Positions 52,663-61,834 of a DNA stretch of 64,000 nucleotides are shown here, one piece after another. The translations under genes and the position numbers were made by a program. Position 1 is the stretch's first letter. Each line of letters opens with the position of its first letter. This DNA is from JBGAJN01 sp044224905 (lineage in GTDB: Bacteria; Verrucomicrobiota; Verrucomicrobiia; Limisphaerales; JBGAJN01). The notes beneath the pieces are model-generated. The model was given only the letters and a program-made list of their open reading frames with translations. It was not told the DNA's origin and ran no database searches. The stretch covers positions 1,922,001-1,986,000 of the forward strand of contig JBGAJN010000001.1 of NCBI GenBank assembly GCA_044224905.1. The letters are read 5' to 3'.

Positions 52663-53015
52663 TTCTCGGAGTCGAGACGCCCCCAAGTCAACCAATCTTC
52701 ACCGCGTTTCAGTTTTTCTGGTCCAAGAGTCGAACGATGTAAGAGCCAAATTAGACGAGTGGCCGCTCCGGTCGGTTTCCTCGATCCATCGAGCCAGCGT
52801 CGCACTGTAATTCGGGGCACCCCCAACAATGCTCCGACTGCGGCAAGGGGAAGCCTTAGATGGGAGCGTAATTCCTCTAGCATTCGCCTCGTCTCCAACG
52901 GAGTAGGTGCGCAAAAGCTCGAAAGGGCTGATGCAAGCTCGCCTGACAGCGCGACTCCGAGGGTTCCGTCGCCATCAATTATAGGGCCGGGCCAATAATG
53001 GAAGCGCTTTTGCAT
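52608..53015 (-). CDS. HTH regulator convergent to the methyltransferase operon
   Basis: A 135-residue protein starting MQKRFHYWPGPIIDGDG. The core 'LRLPLAAVGALLGVPRITVR' followed by 'RWLDGSRKPTG' is a helix-turn-helix of the kind found in antitoxins and phage-type repressors. The C-terminus ends in the overlap with the last operon gene. It may regulate the operon or the element (inference). It is the last gene before the right attachment site. Confidence 0.6.
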   Translation of the reverse strand: MQKRFHYWPGPIIDGDGTLGVALSGELASALSSFCAPTPLETRRMLEELRSHLRLPLAAVGALLGVPRITVRRWLDGSRKPTGAATRLIWLLHRSTLGPEKLKRGEDWLTWGRLDSENYRTTGTSNRSNSFEGLE

Positions 53016-53379
53016 GGCTCCATCGTATCACGACGCTGATGAAGCAGCCATCATCCTTCATTCGAGCCCGTTGTTGGAACATCAACCGTGGCAAACTGGT
53101 CATGAGTCGCGCAAGCGCCCATCTATCGCATTTCTAACAAATGGGTGGCACCCCCCGCTCGCCCCGCCCCGTGTGGAGACGTTCGGTGCCCGAGCAAAAG
53201 GCTATTCACTCCCCGCGTCTGAAGCAGTAACTCAAAGCAATCCAAATCTTCACAAGAGTGGACGTCTGAGAACAACAGTGGATAGGGATGAATTTGTTAG
53301 CAGTAGGCGTTAGCAGTGGGTCGGTTTTGACGGGTGAAATCATCTCAGAACAGTTGATTCTATTGGTTGAAATCAACTT
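53016..53379. other. Right-end region of the 39.9-53.4 kb element
   Basis: No convincing gene. Contains the second GTTAGCAG pair (53296-53316) and runs to the tRNA-Cys CCA end. Confidence 0.55.
53296..53316. repeat. Paired direct repeat GTTAGCAG, right arm sites of the 39.9-53.4 kb element
   Basis: GTTAGCAG twice, starts 13 nt apart; the same unit as at 40006-40025 just inside the left end. Confidence 0.65.
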
Positions 53380-53409
53380 TGGAGGCGAGGGTCGGAATCG
53401 AACCGACGA
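53379..53409 (-). mobile_element. Attachment site C, within the 3' end of tRNA-Cys
   Basis: The 31-nt segment shared with attachment site B; together they bracket the element of about 13.5 kb. Identity ends just after the T-arm. Confidence 0.88.
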
Positions 53410-53454
53410 ATGCAGCTTTTGCAGAGCCGTGCCTTACCACTTGGCTACCCCGCC
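53380..53454 (-). tRNA. tRNA-Cys (anticodon GCA), integration target
   Basis: A full cloverleaf can be folded on the - strand: acceptor GGCGGGG/CCTCGCC, D-arm GCC/GGC, anticodon loop CTGCAAA with GCA, T-arm GTCGG/CCGAC with TTCGATT, discriminator T and an encoded CCA. Its 3' 31 nt are copied at 39902-39932 and 25 nt of it at 18539-18563, so it is the insertion site for tandem elements; the last insert left the gene complete. Confidence 0.95.
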
Positions 53455-53829
53455 ACTAAAGGCACGTGGAGAATAGTTGAGGTGTTCTTTCGTGCAAGCT
53501 CAACTTTCCAAATCTGCCGGGTTTGATTCGGTTTAAACAATGTTGGTAATAGTCGCGGGCGGTCTCAAAATCGTTGGCAACATGAGCGGGGAGAATGCGC
53601 ATTTTCATGGCAATGCGACGTTGGTGCAGGCTGTCTCCTCTCGGGTGCATCCGCTGGCGCGGTTGCGAAAAGAGTGTCGAAATTCAGCATGATGTGAGTT
53701 GCGTGATATTCCTGTTTCAACCTCAGTAGCAACGAATGCGGGGAAAGTGGGGCGGCGTGATCTAATCAATAGTTAAAATTCGCGGTGAATTAAATTGATG
53801 ATGCGCAAAGAGCTTGGTCTTTTCTACTC
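53455..53829. other. Intergenic region between tRNA-Cys and GH10-like gene
   Basis: Nothing convincing. A 64-codon frame on the - strand has no support. The ATG of the next gene at 53830 is not preceded by a strong ribosome-binding site. Confidence 0.4.
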
Positions 53830-56019
53830 ATGAATCCCTCCGTTTGCCGTTCCGCGCGGGCTTGGTTGCGTTTGTGGCTTTGTCTCTTGGTGGGGGCTGA
53901 ATCCCTGGTTTTTGTGACGGGTGCGAATTCGGCCGAATTGGGATCGCTGGGTGAACTCCGCGCCGCGAGGGCGAAGGCCGCCGCGAGGCCGCGCCGCTTA
54001 ATCGCGAATAACGATGGCTGCGACTGCCTTTACTTCCCGCGCTCCCTAGAGCCTACGGTGCAGAACTTTCTCGACCTCCGCACCTCCACTCTCGCAGGTT
54101 CGCAGGTGGGCGCGATCTCGTATTGCACCATCAGTTCAGGCTTCGGGCAGTTCACGCATAACACGAAGGCGGGAGCATTGATGACCCGGCAGGGCTTGGA
54201 CTACGGCCTGCGACCGGACGCTCGGAACATCACGGTCGATCTCATTCGGCAAGGCTCGGACACGCTCAAGGCGGTAACGGACTTCGCGCACGGGCATGGG
54301 ATGGAATCATTCTGGTCGATGCGCATGAACGACACGCACGACGTGGAGCATCGGCCCGAGAAGCCTTACTTTCTATTTCCGCAGTTGAAGGTGGATCATC
54401 CGGATTGGCTCGTGGGCGATCACGTGAAGCGCACGCCTCAAGGCCGCTGGAGCTCGGTCGATTACGCGCGGCCCGAAGTCCGCGAACTGGCGTTTCGTTT
54501 TATCGAAGAAGTCTGCCGGAACTACGACGTGGACGGTGTGGAACTCGATTTCTTCCGGCACCTTTGTTACTTCCGCAGCGTTGCCAACGGCGGTAAGGCG
54601 AGCCGCGAGGACGTTACGGCAATGACCGATCTCATGCGCCGCATCCGCGTAATGACCGAGGAGGTCGGTCTCAAACGGCAACGGCCAATCCTGATCGCGA
54701 TGCGCGTGCCGGACTCGATCGGTTACTCGCTTGAAATGGGATTTGACCTTGATACGTGGCTGAAGGAAGGGCTAATGGACATCCTCGTCACGACTGATTA
54801 TTTCCGGCTGAACCCGTGGTCGCACAGCGTGGAGTTGGGGCATCGGTACGGCGTGAAAGTTTACCCGGCGCTCACCGATCCCCGCGTCAAGGGAGAGACG
54901 CGTTTCAAACGGGCGGGTGTTCCGGCTTATCGCGCGCGCGCGGCCAGTGCGTGGGCATCTGGCGCGGATGGGCTGTATCTTTTCAACCTCTACGACATTG
55001 ATCGCAAGTCGCCGCTATGGCGCGAGCTTGGCGATCCTGCGGCGCTCGCATTTACCGACAAGGAGTATTTCCTCACCGATCTCGACGGCAAGCCAACGAG
55101 CTGGCTCGCGAACGGCAACCAGTATCAAACCATTCCCATCGTCACGCCCACCGCGCCAGTGGAACTTGGCACGAAGCAAGTCTTCAAATCCCGCCTGATG
55201 ATCGCCGATGATTTCGAAGCCGCCGCCCGCGCCGGCCAAAATGCTTCGGCGGCACTGCATCTCGAGGTGCCCGGCATCGACGATTCCCAGCGATTGACCG
55301 TCACGCTGAATGGACAACCTTTGCCGAACGGAAACCTCAATGGTGCTTGGATTGATTGGCCCTTGTCGCCAGGGCAGTTGCGAAAAGGCGAGAACGACAT
55401 TGCGATCCACTTGCTCGCGGCGACGCCATCCTCCGGCAAGGAGTGGAGTCTGGTTTGTTCGGGTGGTGGCAAGCCCGCGAAGCCGTGGCATTGCGACAAC
55501 GTTTCGCCGCGCATTCATGAAGAGACCAAGGACGGTGCGTTGCTCATTGCGGATCGCGGCACAAACAACGGCGACTATTGTTACTATCGCGCGGCGTGGG
55601 GCGCCGATCCTGAGGGCGAGAGCGTCATCGAGGCCCGTGTGAAAGTGGTGAGTGGCGTGAGTTACTTGATCCTTGCCAATGGCGTTGGCGGCGAGCGCAT
55701 CGAACTGTCGCCGACTGGCGTGGGCCTTTTTCATCAACGTAAGCTCCGCCATGCGATGAACACCACGGACGATTTTCACCGCTACCGTGTCGTCCTCAAA
55801 GGCGCCGATCTCCAGGTGTTTGTCGATGGCGTGTTGCGCCTCAACGCCCCCAAGTCCCTCGGTCCTCGTAGTGGTTACCCGCGCAACGAAATCGCCTTCG
55901 GCACTGCGAACAGTCCCGAGGTGGGGGAAGCGCTTTGGAGCGAGGTCAAAGTTCGCGCCGCGCGCAACACCCAGCCTTTGTTGGATGTCGTGGTGAGCGT
56001 CAGCTATTTAAAGCGATAG
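53830..56019 (+). CDS. Exported GH10-like glycosyl hydrolase
   Basis: A 729-residue protein starting MNPSVCRSARAWLRLWL with a signal peptide to about residue 37. Residues 55-410 form a TIM barrel of the GHL10/DUF187 type ('TDFAHGHGMESFWSMRMND', 'EEVCRNYDVDGVELDFFRHL', 'GLMDILVTTDYFRLNPWSHS', 'ASGADGLYLFNLYDID'); the acidic pair in 'DGVELDFF' is a candidate for catalysis. A beta-sandwich (about 440-540) and a concanavalin/DUF1080-like domain at the C-terminus follow ('VIEARVKVVSGVSYLILANG', 'HRYRVVLKGADLQVFVDGV'). Extracellular glycan hydrolysis is likely; substrate unknown. It stands alone, convergent with the next gene. Confidence 0.75.
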   Translation: MNPSVCRSARAWLRLWLCLLVGAESLVFVTGANSAELGSLGELRAARAKAAARPRRLIANNDGCDCLYFPRSLEPTVQNFLDLRTSTLAGSQVGAISYCTISSGFGQFTHNTKAGALMTRQGLDYGLRPDARNITVDLIRQGSDTLKAVTDFAHGHGMESFWSMRMNDTHDVEHRPEKPYFLFPQLKVDHPDWLVGDHVKRTPQGRWSSVDYARPEVRELAFRFIEEVCRNYDVDGVELDFFRHLCYFRSVANGGKASREDVTAMTDLMRRIRVMTEEVGLKRQRPILIAMRVPDSIGYSLEMGFDLDTWLKEGLMDILVTTDYFRLNPWSHSVELGHRYGVKVYPALTDPRVKGETRFKRAGVPAYRARAASAWASGADGLYLFNLYDIDRKSPLWRELGDPAALAFTDKEYFLTDLDGKPTSWLANGNQYQTIPIVTPTAPVELGTKQVFKSRLMIADDFEAAARAGQNASAALHLEVPGIDDSQRLTVTLNGQPLPNGNLNGAWIDWPLSPGQLRKGENDIAIHLLAATPSSGKEWSLVCSGGGKPAKPWHCDNVSPRIHEETKDGALLIADRGTNNGDYCYYRAAWGADPEGESVIEARVKVVSGVSYLILANGVGGERIELSPTGVGLFHQRKLRHAMNTTDDFHRYRVVLKGADLQVFVDGVLRLNAPKSLGPRSGYPRNEIAFGTANSPEVGEALWSEVKVRAARNTQPLLDVVVSVSYLKR

Positions 56020-56099
56020 TCCAACGTGATGGCGTCGCTGCGGTGACTGAAAACGGTAAGAAGCATTGAAGTCCGACCTTGAGAACCGATTTCATCGGC

Positions 56100-57362
56100 T
56101 CAAGCCTTGGGTTTGATGAACAAGACTTCGCCGCGCTCGATCCAGCCCTTTCGCAGATCGACACGGAACCAGCCTTCAGAGTTCTTTTTGTGAAAGCGGC
56201 AGCCCGATCGGGGGCCGAATTCTTTGAGGTCGTATTGTGTCCAAGTCTTACCCATATCGGGCGAGTAGATGAAGCCGCACGCGTAGGTGGATGCGGGCGC
56301 ACAGTGCGAGGCCAGTATCACGCCGTCCTGGATGATCATGTTGGCGCTCTCGAATCCCGGATTAAAAAGAAGCGTGTGCGCCTGCTTGTTCGCGATGTCC
56401 TCCGGAGCGCAGGAGAAAATGCCGCGATCATGTTGCTCGGCGACTTTGGGGCCGTTGGCATCGGCTGCCCAGTAAACCTTGCCGCCGACAAAATTGATGC
56501 CGCCGGATTTGTAACGGGAGTCGGAGTTAACAGAGATCAGGACTTTCCAGTTCCACATGTCTGCCTTCGCGTCATACGTGCCGCGGAGCCAGTGACATTC
56601 GTTCCCGTGACCGCGATCGATGTCGCCCGTGCATGCGTAGAACGCATTTTCGTCCGGGTTGTAGGTCACGCAGTGGACGTGGCGGCAAATCAGCGGATTG
56701 GTGGGATTACCCAACAAGGTTCCCGGCGCCGCTCCTTTTTGCTGAAACTTAGGATTCTGGCCGAACGAATAGGCGATCTTCACCGTCTGCCCGCTGTCCG
56801 TTGAGTAGTAGATGTTCACCGGGACGGGTCCGCCGAGAACGTTGCAGTAGTTTCCCCACACGAGCATCTCCTTGCCGTTCACGTCCCAAGTGTGTTCGCC
56901 GTCGAGAGAATGGAAATACCAGCCGGGTTGGTCAGGCTTTTGTGGCGTGTGTGGAAGGTAATCGCGGCCGTCGCGATCCTTCACGGTGATGGGCCGGTGG
57001 GTCGCGAGATTGTCGGTGCTCAGGAAAAGTCGCTCGCGGGTGGCGAAGAGGATATTCCCGTTCTTCAAGAGGCAACTCCACGTGATGTTCGCGGCTTCCG
57101 CAAATTCCGCGCTGTGTGGCCACGTTTTGCCGTTGTCTTTAGACAGAAAAATCTTCCCGTTGCCGAAGCCGAAAGCTTTTTGACCGCGTTGCGAATCGAT
57201 GTAGGGCCCTTCGGGCGCCAGCCGATACCAAAAGTGCTCCGTCGAACCGACGTCGGAGGTCGCGGCTTTGCCCTTTGTGGAGTACGGGAGGAGGAGGCCG
57301 CCGGCGGCAACCGCGGTGGAACTGAGAAACCGGCGTCGAGTGAGTCGGGATTTGTGTTTCAT
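56100..57362 (-). CDS. Tat-exported BNR/sialidase-like beta-propeller protein
   Basis: A 420-residue protein from MKHKSRLTRRRFLSSTA, with a clear twin-arginine signal (TRRRFLSSTAVAAGGLLL). BNR/Asp-box-like units ('IFLSKDNGKTWPHSAEF', 'IYYSTDSGQTVKIA', 'IYSPDMGKTWTQYDL') repeat through the body, as in sialidase-type propellers. The arginine triad of true sialidases is not evident by eye, so a binding or other hydrolytic role is possible. The upstream extension of the frame is not protein-like. Confidence 0.75.
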   Translation of the reverse strand: MKHKSRLTRRRFLSSTAVAAGGLLLPYSTKGKAATSDVGSTEHFWYRLAPEGPYIDSQRGQKAFGFGNGKIFLSKDNGKTWPHSAEFAEAANITWSCLLKNGNILFATRERLFLSTDNLATHRPITVKDRDGRDYLPHTPQKPDQPGWYFHSLDGEHTWDVNGKEMLVWGNYCNVLGGPVPVNIYYSTDSGQTVKIAYSFGQNPKFQQKGAAPGTLLGNPTNPLICRHVHCVTYNPDENAFYACTGDIDRGHGNECHWLRGTYDAKADMWNWKVLISVNSDSRYKSGGINFVGGKVYWAADANGPKVAEQHDRGIFSCAPEDIANKQAHTLLFNPGFESANMIIQDGVILASHCAPASTYACGFIYSPDMGKTWTQYDLKEFGPRSGCRFHKKNSEGWFRVDLRKGWIERGEVLFIKPKA

Positions 57363-57777
<415 letters not shown>

Positions 57778-58480
57778 ATCAAGTTCGATTACTATTACGG
57801 CGGCCGCCTGGACGTGCAAGCCCGATCTGCAATTCTTTTTTCCTGGCTCCCTGTGGCTGGGAAATATTTACCGTTCAGTGGGGAATTTTATGCCGCACTT
57901 CGGTTTTTGCCATACCGCTGGCAATTCACGGGAGCGCAACTACTTGAATTTCGGGATTAGTCCCGGGTCGCTGGCAGAAAGGTGGAGTAATTGCGCCGCC
58001 ATTTGGACGTCATCAGTCTCGATCCGAGCCCCCAAAACGTCCCTCAGATCCTCGAAACAATTCCTGTCAAGGTTCGGTCCGAAATTTGAGCGGCGTATCC
58101 GGAAGCCATTGCACGCGCCCGAGCGGGTTGAGCGCGGGATTAGTTCGTACTTCCGGGTAACGGTTTGTGTCGAAGGGATGACTAGAGTTGCTTTCATAGC
58201 ATTCTGCTCAATTGATACGTCGTTCTTGGAGCAGCTGCACAATTCATGGACAATTGTTCGACCAGTGTGCGCTTGTGTGCGTTCAGCACGATTTGTTCCA
58301 AAATTACTATCACTGCATTTCCGTCAACTCCGGTGGTGTAGTTTTATCGCCTTTTCAAAAGTGTAGAGACTTGTCGGCATATGCATTGCTGAGCGGTGAG
58401 CGAAAATGCTTTTCAACGGAAAGCTTTCTGGGCTTGCTCTGAAACTTAAAGTTTAACAGTCTGATTGGCACATTATTAAT
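57778..58480. other. 703-nt region without a supported gene
   Basis: The open frames here overlap the tRNA or have no protein-like character. It probably contains the promoter of the GDP-mannose genes, but no clear -35/-10 pair stands out. Confidence 0.4.
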
Positions 58481-59494
58481 ATGGCGAAAAAGGCGCTGAT
58501 TACGGGAATTACGGGCCAGGACGGTTCTTATCTGGCTGAGTTGTTGTTGTCCAAGAACTACGAAGTCCACGGCATTATCCGCCGGGCAAGTACGTTTAAC
58601 ACGGGCCGGTTGGATCCAATTTATGCGGACCCGCACTCTGCGAAGAACCGGCTATTCCTCCACTACGGCGATCTGAGCGACGCCAGTGCCTTGGCACGAT
58701 TAATCGCCGAGATCAAACCCGACGAAATCTATAATCTGGCCGCGCAAAGCCACGTCCGTGTAAGTTTTGACAGTCCCGAATACACGGCTGATATCACGGG
58801 AACCGGTACGATCCGCCTTTTGGAAGCGATTCGTCAGGCGGGTGTGAAGCCGCGCTTCTACCAAGCTTCATCCAGCGAAATGTATGGCTTGGTTCAAGAA
58901 GTTCCTCAGAAAGAGACCACGCCTTTCTATCCGCGCAGTCCGTATGGTTGCGCGAAAGTATACTCGTATTGGATCACAGTTAATTACCGTGAGTCGTATG
59001 GGTTGCACGCAAGCAACGGGATTCTCTTCAACCACGAATCGCCGCGGCGTGGTGAAACGTTCGTTACCCGCAAAATCACTCGCGCGGTAGCCCACATCAA
59101 AGCGGGCCTCCAAAAGAAGCTGTATTTGGGAAACCTCGACGCCAAGCGCGACTGGGGTTACGCGAAGGAATACGTCGAAGCCATGTGGTTGATGCTACAA
59201 CAGGACAAGCCGGACGATTACGTGATCGCGACCAATGAAACCCATTCAATTCGCGAGTTCCTCGATGTTGCCTTTGGGCATGTCGGGCTTGATTGGAAGG
59301 ATTTTGTGGAAATCGATCCGCGCTACTATCGCCCGGCGGAAGTGGAATTGTTGATCGGTGATTACAGCAAAGCCAAACGCCAGTTGGGCTGGGAGCCGAA
59401 GACGAAGTTCGCTGACCTCACGCGGCTCATGGTGGATGCGGATGTGAAGTTGCTCAAAGACCATCAAGAAGGTCGCATCAAGGTGACGGGCTAA
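58481..59494 (+). CDS. gmd: GDP-mannose 4,6-dehydratase
   Basis: A 337-residue protein starting MAKKALITGITGQDGSYL. NAD(P)-binding GITGQDGSYL (7-17) and the RR of 'HGIIRRASTFNTGRLD' are seen, with the catalytic set in 'QASSSEMYG' and Tyr/Lys in 'SPYGCAKVYSYW', and 'NHESPRRGETFVTRKI'. It converts GDP-D-mannose to GDP-4-keto-6-deoxy-D-mannose, the first step to GDP-L-fucose and related sugars, in the cytoplasm. Followed after 2 nt by a paralogue, so it is the first gene of a two-gene operon. Confidence 0.93.
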   Translation: MAKKALITGITGQDGSYLAELLLSKNYEVHGIIRRASTFNTGRLDPIYADPHSAKNRLFLHYGDLSDASALARLIAEIKPDEIYNLAAQSHVRVSFDSPEYTADITGTGTIRLLEAIRQAGVKPRFYQASSSEMYGLVQEVPQKETTPFYPRSPYGCAKVYSYWITVNYRESYGLHASNGILFNHESPRRGETFVTRKITRAVAHIKAGLQKKLYLGNLDAKRDWGYAKEYVEAMWLMLQQDKPDDYVIATNETHSIREFLDVAFGHVGLDWKDFVEIDPRYYRPAEVELLIGDYSKAKRQLGWEPKTKFADLTRLMVDADVKLLKDHQEGRIKVTG

Positions 59495-59496
59495 AC

Positions 59497-60480
59497 ATGC
59501 CTCGCGCGTTCATCACCGGGATCACGGGGCAGGACGGCTCGTATCTGACCGAGTTTTTGCTCGAGAAAGGCTACGAAGTTCACGGCATGGTCCGTCGGAC
59601 GAGCAGTTTGAGTCGATCTCGCTTGGTGCATCTGTACGATAACGCGGAGATCTACGGGAAGCGCCTGTTTCTCCACTACGCCGATCTGGACGATCCGACC
59701 ACTATGCGGCGGGTTCTGGTAAAGGCGAACCCGGAAGAAATCTATCATCTGGCCGGACAGAGTCACGTTGGGTTGAGCTTTGAGATTCCGGAATCAACGT
59801 GTGACATGACGGCCATGGGCACGTTGCGTTTGTTGGAAATGATCCGCGATTTGCCGAAACCTCCCCGCCTGTTTCACGCCTCATCGAGCGAGATTTTTGG
59901 ACGCCCAGCGGAGACTCCGCAGAACGAAACGACTCCGATGTGGCCCGTGAGTCCGTACGGTTGCGCGAAGGCGTTCGCTACGCGGATGGTTTCGATCTAT
60001 CGCGAAACCTTCAATCTCTTCGCCTGCAACGGCATCATGTATAACCATGAATCTCCCCGCCGCGGCGAGAATTTCGTGACCCGCAAAATTTGTCGCGCAG
60101 CCGCGTCGATTAAAGCCGGCGTGCAAAAAGACCTGCAACTCGGTGACACTTCAGCGCTGCGTGATTGGGGCTACGCTCCAGACTACGTTCGCGGAATGTG
60201 GATGGCGCTGAACCACAGTCAGCCCGAGGATTTCGTATTTGCGACTGGGCAATTACACAGCGTGCAGGACGTGGTGGAAACCGCTTTTGCCGCGGTGGAA
60301 TTGGATTGGAAACAATTCGTCCGTCAGGACGCGCGCATGATGCGCCCCGCGGAACCGATGCGTCTGGTAGGCAATGCGAGCAAGGCTGAGAAGGTTCTCG
60401 GCTGGAAGCCGCAGACCCAGTTCCGCGAGCTGATTACCAAGATGACCCAAGCCGAGCTCGCTGATTTGGCGAGCCGCTAA
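59497..60480 (+). CDS. Second GDP-mannose 4,6-dehydratase-type gene
   Basis: A 327-residue protein starting MPRAFITGITGQDGSYL, a tandem paralogue of the gene just upstream (same GITGQDGSYL, 'HASSSEIFG', 'SPYGCAKAFATRMV', 'NHESPRRGENFVTRKI'). It is well diverged in the substrate-facing loops ('RTSSLSRSRLVHL' where the first has 'RASTFNTGRLDPI'). That region differs in the family between GDP-mannose dehydratases and reductases such as RMD, so it may have a related but different specificity. It ends in a 4-nt overlap with the convergent fucose-synthase gene. Confidence 0.85.
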   Translation: MPRAFITGITGQDGSYLTEFLLEKGYEVHGMVRRTSSLSRSRLVHLYDNAEIYGKRLFLHYADLDDPTTMRRVLVKANPEEIYHLAGQSHVGLSFEIPESTCDMTAMGTLRLLEMIRDLPKPPRLFHASSSEIFGRPAETPQNETTPMWPVSPYGCAKAFATRMVSIYRETFNLFACNGIMYNHESPRRGENFVTRKICRAAASIKAGVQKDLQLGDTSALRDWGYAPDYVRGMWMALNHSQPEDFVFATGQLHSVQDVVETAFAAVELDWKQFVRQDARMMRPAEPMRLVGNASKAEKVLGWKPQTQFRELITKMTQAELADLASR

Positions 60481-61424
60481 CTCTTAAGCGTCGGCGCTCT
60501 TTTGAGAAAGTCGGCGTAAGCGAGGCGAATTCCCTCTTCTAAATTCACCTTCGGGCGCCAGCCCAAATTGAAAAGCCGTGAGCTGTCCATCAGTTTGCGA
60601 GGAGTGCCATCCGGTTTCGAGGCGTCCCACACGATGTCACCGCTGAAACCCACGATGCGTCGGACTGTTTCCGCTAGTTCCTTGATGGTGACGTCACTGC
60701 CGAAGCCGACGTTGACGAATTGTTCCTCGGAATAGTTTTCGAGCAGGAAAACACAGGCGCGGGCGAGATCGTCGGCGTAGAGAAACTCGCGCAACGGAGT
60801 TCCACTTCCCCAACAAGTCACAGTCGCAGCGTGATTAGTTTTCGCCTCGTGAAATTTGCGGATCAATGCGGGTAGAACGTGCGACGTTTGCAGGTCGTAG
60901 TTGTCGTTTGGGCCGTACATGTTCGTCGGCATCGCGCTGATGAAGTCGGCGCCGTATTGGCGACGATACGCCTGGCAAAGTTTGATGCCGGCGATCTTTG
61001 CGACGGCATACCACTCGTTGGTTGATTCGAGTGCTCCGGTGAGCAGGTATTCTTCTTTTAGTGGCTGTGGCGCGAGCTTGGGGTAGATGCACGAGCTACC
61101 GAGGAACAGCAGTTTACGCACGCCCGCATGATGCGCGCCGTGGATCAGGTTGCACTCGATCTGCAGATTTTCGTAAAGGAAGGCCGCTGGCTGAGTGTTG
61201 TTGGCGTGGATGCCTCCGACTTTGGCGGCCGCAACGAAAACGTATTTCGGTTTTTCAGTCGCGTAAAATTGCTTCACAGCGTGGGCGTCGAGCAGATCTA
61301 CCTCGGAACGTGACTTGCCAATAACTCGTTTGAACCCTTGCGCCGTCAGCTCTCGCCAAATCGCACTACCCACGAGTCCTCGATGGCCCGCGACGAAGAT
61401 TTTGGCGTTTCTATCGATTTGCAT
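60477..61424 (-). CDS. fcl: GDP-L-fucose synthase
   Basis: A 315-residue protein starting MQIDRNAKIFVAGHRGLVG. GHRGLVGSA is the NADP-binding loop, with catalytic 'GSSCIYPK' and Tyr/Lys in 'NEWYAVAKIAG', plus 'MPTNMYGPNDNYDLQTSHVL'. It is an epimerase-reductase that turns GDP-4-keto-6-deoxy-D-mannose into GDP-L-fucose, so it completes the pathway begun by the two dehydratase genes. It is transcribed towards them, with 4 nt overlap, rather than in the same operon. Confidence 0.92.
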   Translation of the reverse strand: MQIDRNAKIFVAGHRGLVGSAIWRELTAQGFKRVIGKSRSEVDLLDAHAVKQFYATEKPKYVFVAAAKVGGIHANNTQPAAFLYENLQIECNLIHGAHHAGVRKLLFLGSSCIYPKLAPQPLKEEYLLTGALESTNEWYAVAKIAGIKLCQAYRRQYGADFISAMPTNMYGPNDNYDLQTSHVLPALIRKFHEAKTNHAATVTCWGSGTPLREFLYADDLARACVFLLENYSEEQFVNVGFGSDVTIKELAETVRRIVGFSGDIVWDASKPDGTPRKLMDSSRLFNLGWRPKVNLEEGIRLAYADFLKRAPTLKS

Positions 61425-61834
61425 CGCGCGACTCTAATCAATCGAACGAGCGCTCATCAAGTCCGCGCGCGTGCGTTTTGGTGTCCGGCGACGCGACAGG
61501 GAGTGTGCGGGAATGGGACAGAATACGAACGATGCGTAGAAAGCCTTGGAGTCCCGTCAGGATTTTACCGGGAATTTCTTTGGTGCAGAGGTGCTTTTCC
61601 TCGGGAGAAAGGTCGATTGTTCGTCAATTGCGAGCCAAGCGGGGCATTTCATCGGACCTTCGAAATAAGAATGCCGATCTGCCGTCGCGCGAAGTCTCTC
61701 TTCTGAAATCTGGCATCCACGTTGCTGAGTAGTGTTCAACAATGCGGCCGGTAAAAGGCAATACGTGGACGACATCGCAATAACAACTAACCAGCCTTTT
61801 ACCTCGTTCACACCGCACGACAGAAAACAGTAGT
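61425..61834. other. Intergenic region before the prepilin gene
   Basis: No supported gene. Holds the inverted repeat GGTAAAAGGC/GCCTTTTACC (61750-61759 and 61794-61803), which would form a 10-bp hairpin 31 nt upstream of the prepilin start. Confidence 0.5.
61750..61803 (+). promoter_or_regulatory. Inverted repeat in the 5' region of the first prepilin
   Basis: GGTAAAAGGC and its exact complement GCCTTTTACC are separated by 34 nt. There is no T-run after it, so a terminator is unlikely; an RNA hairpin in the leader or an operator is possible. Confidence 0.35.

Noticed and set aside
53456..53650. 64-codon frame on the - strand beside tRNA-Cys
   Set aside because: No ribosome-binding site, no neighbour relation and no recognisable motif.
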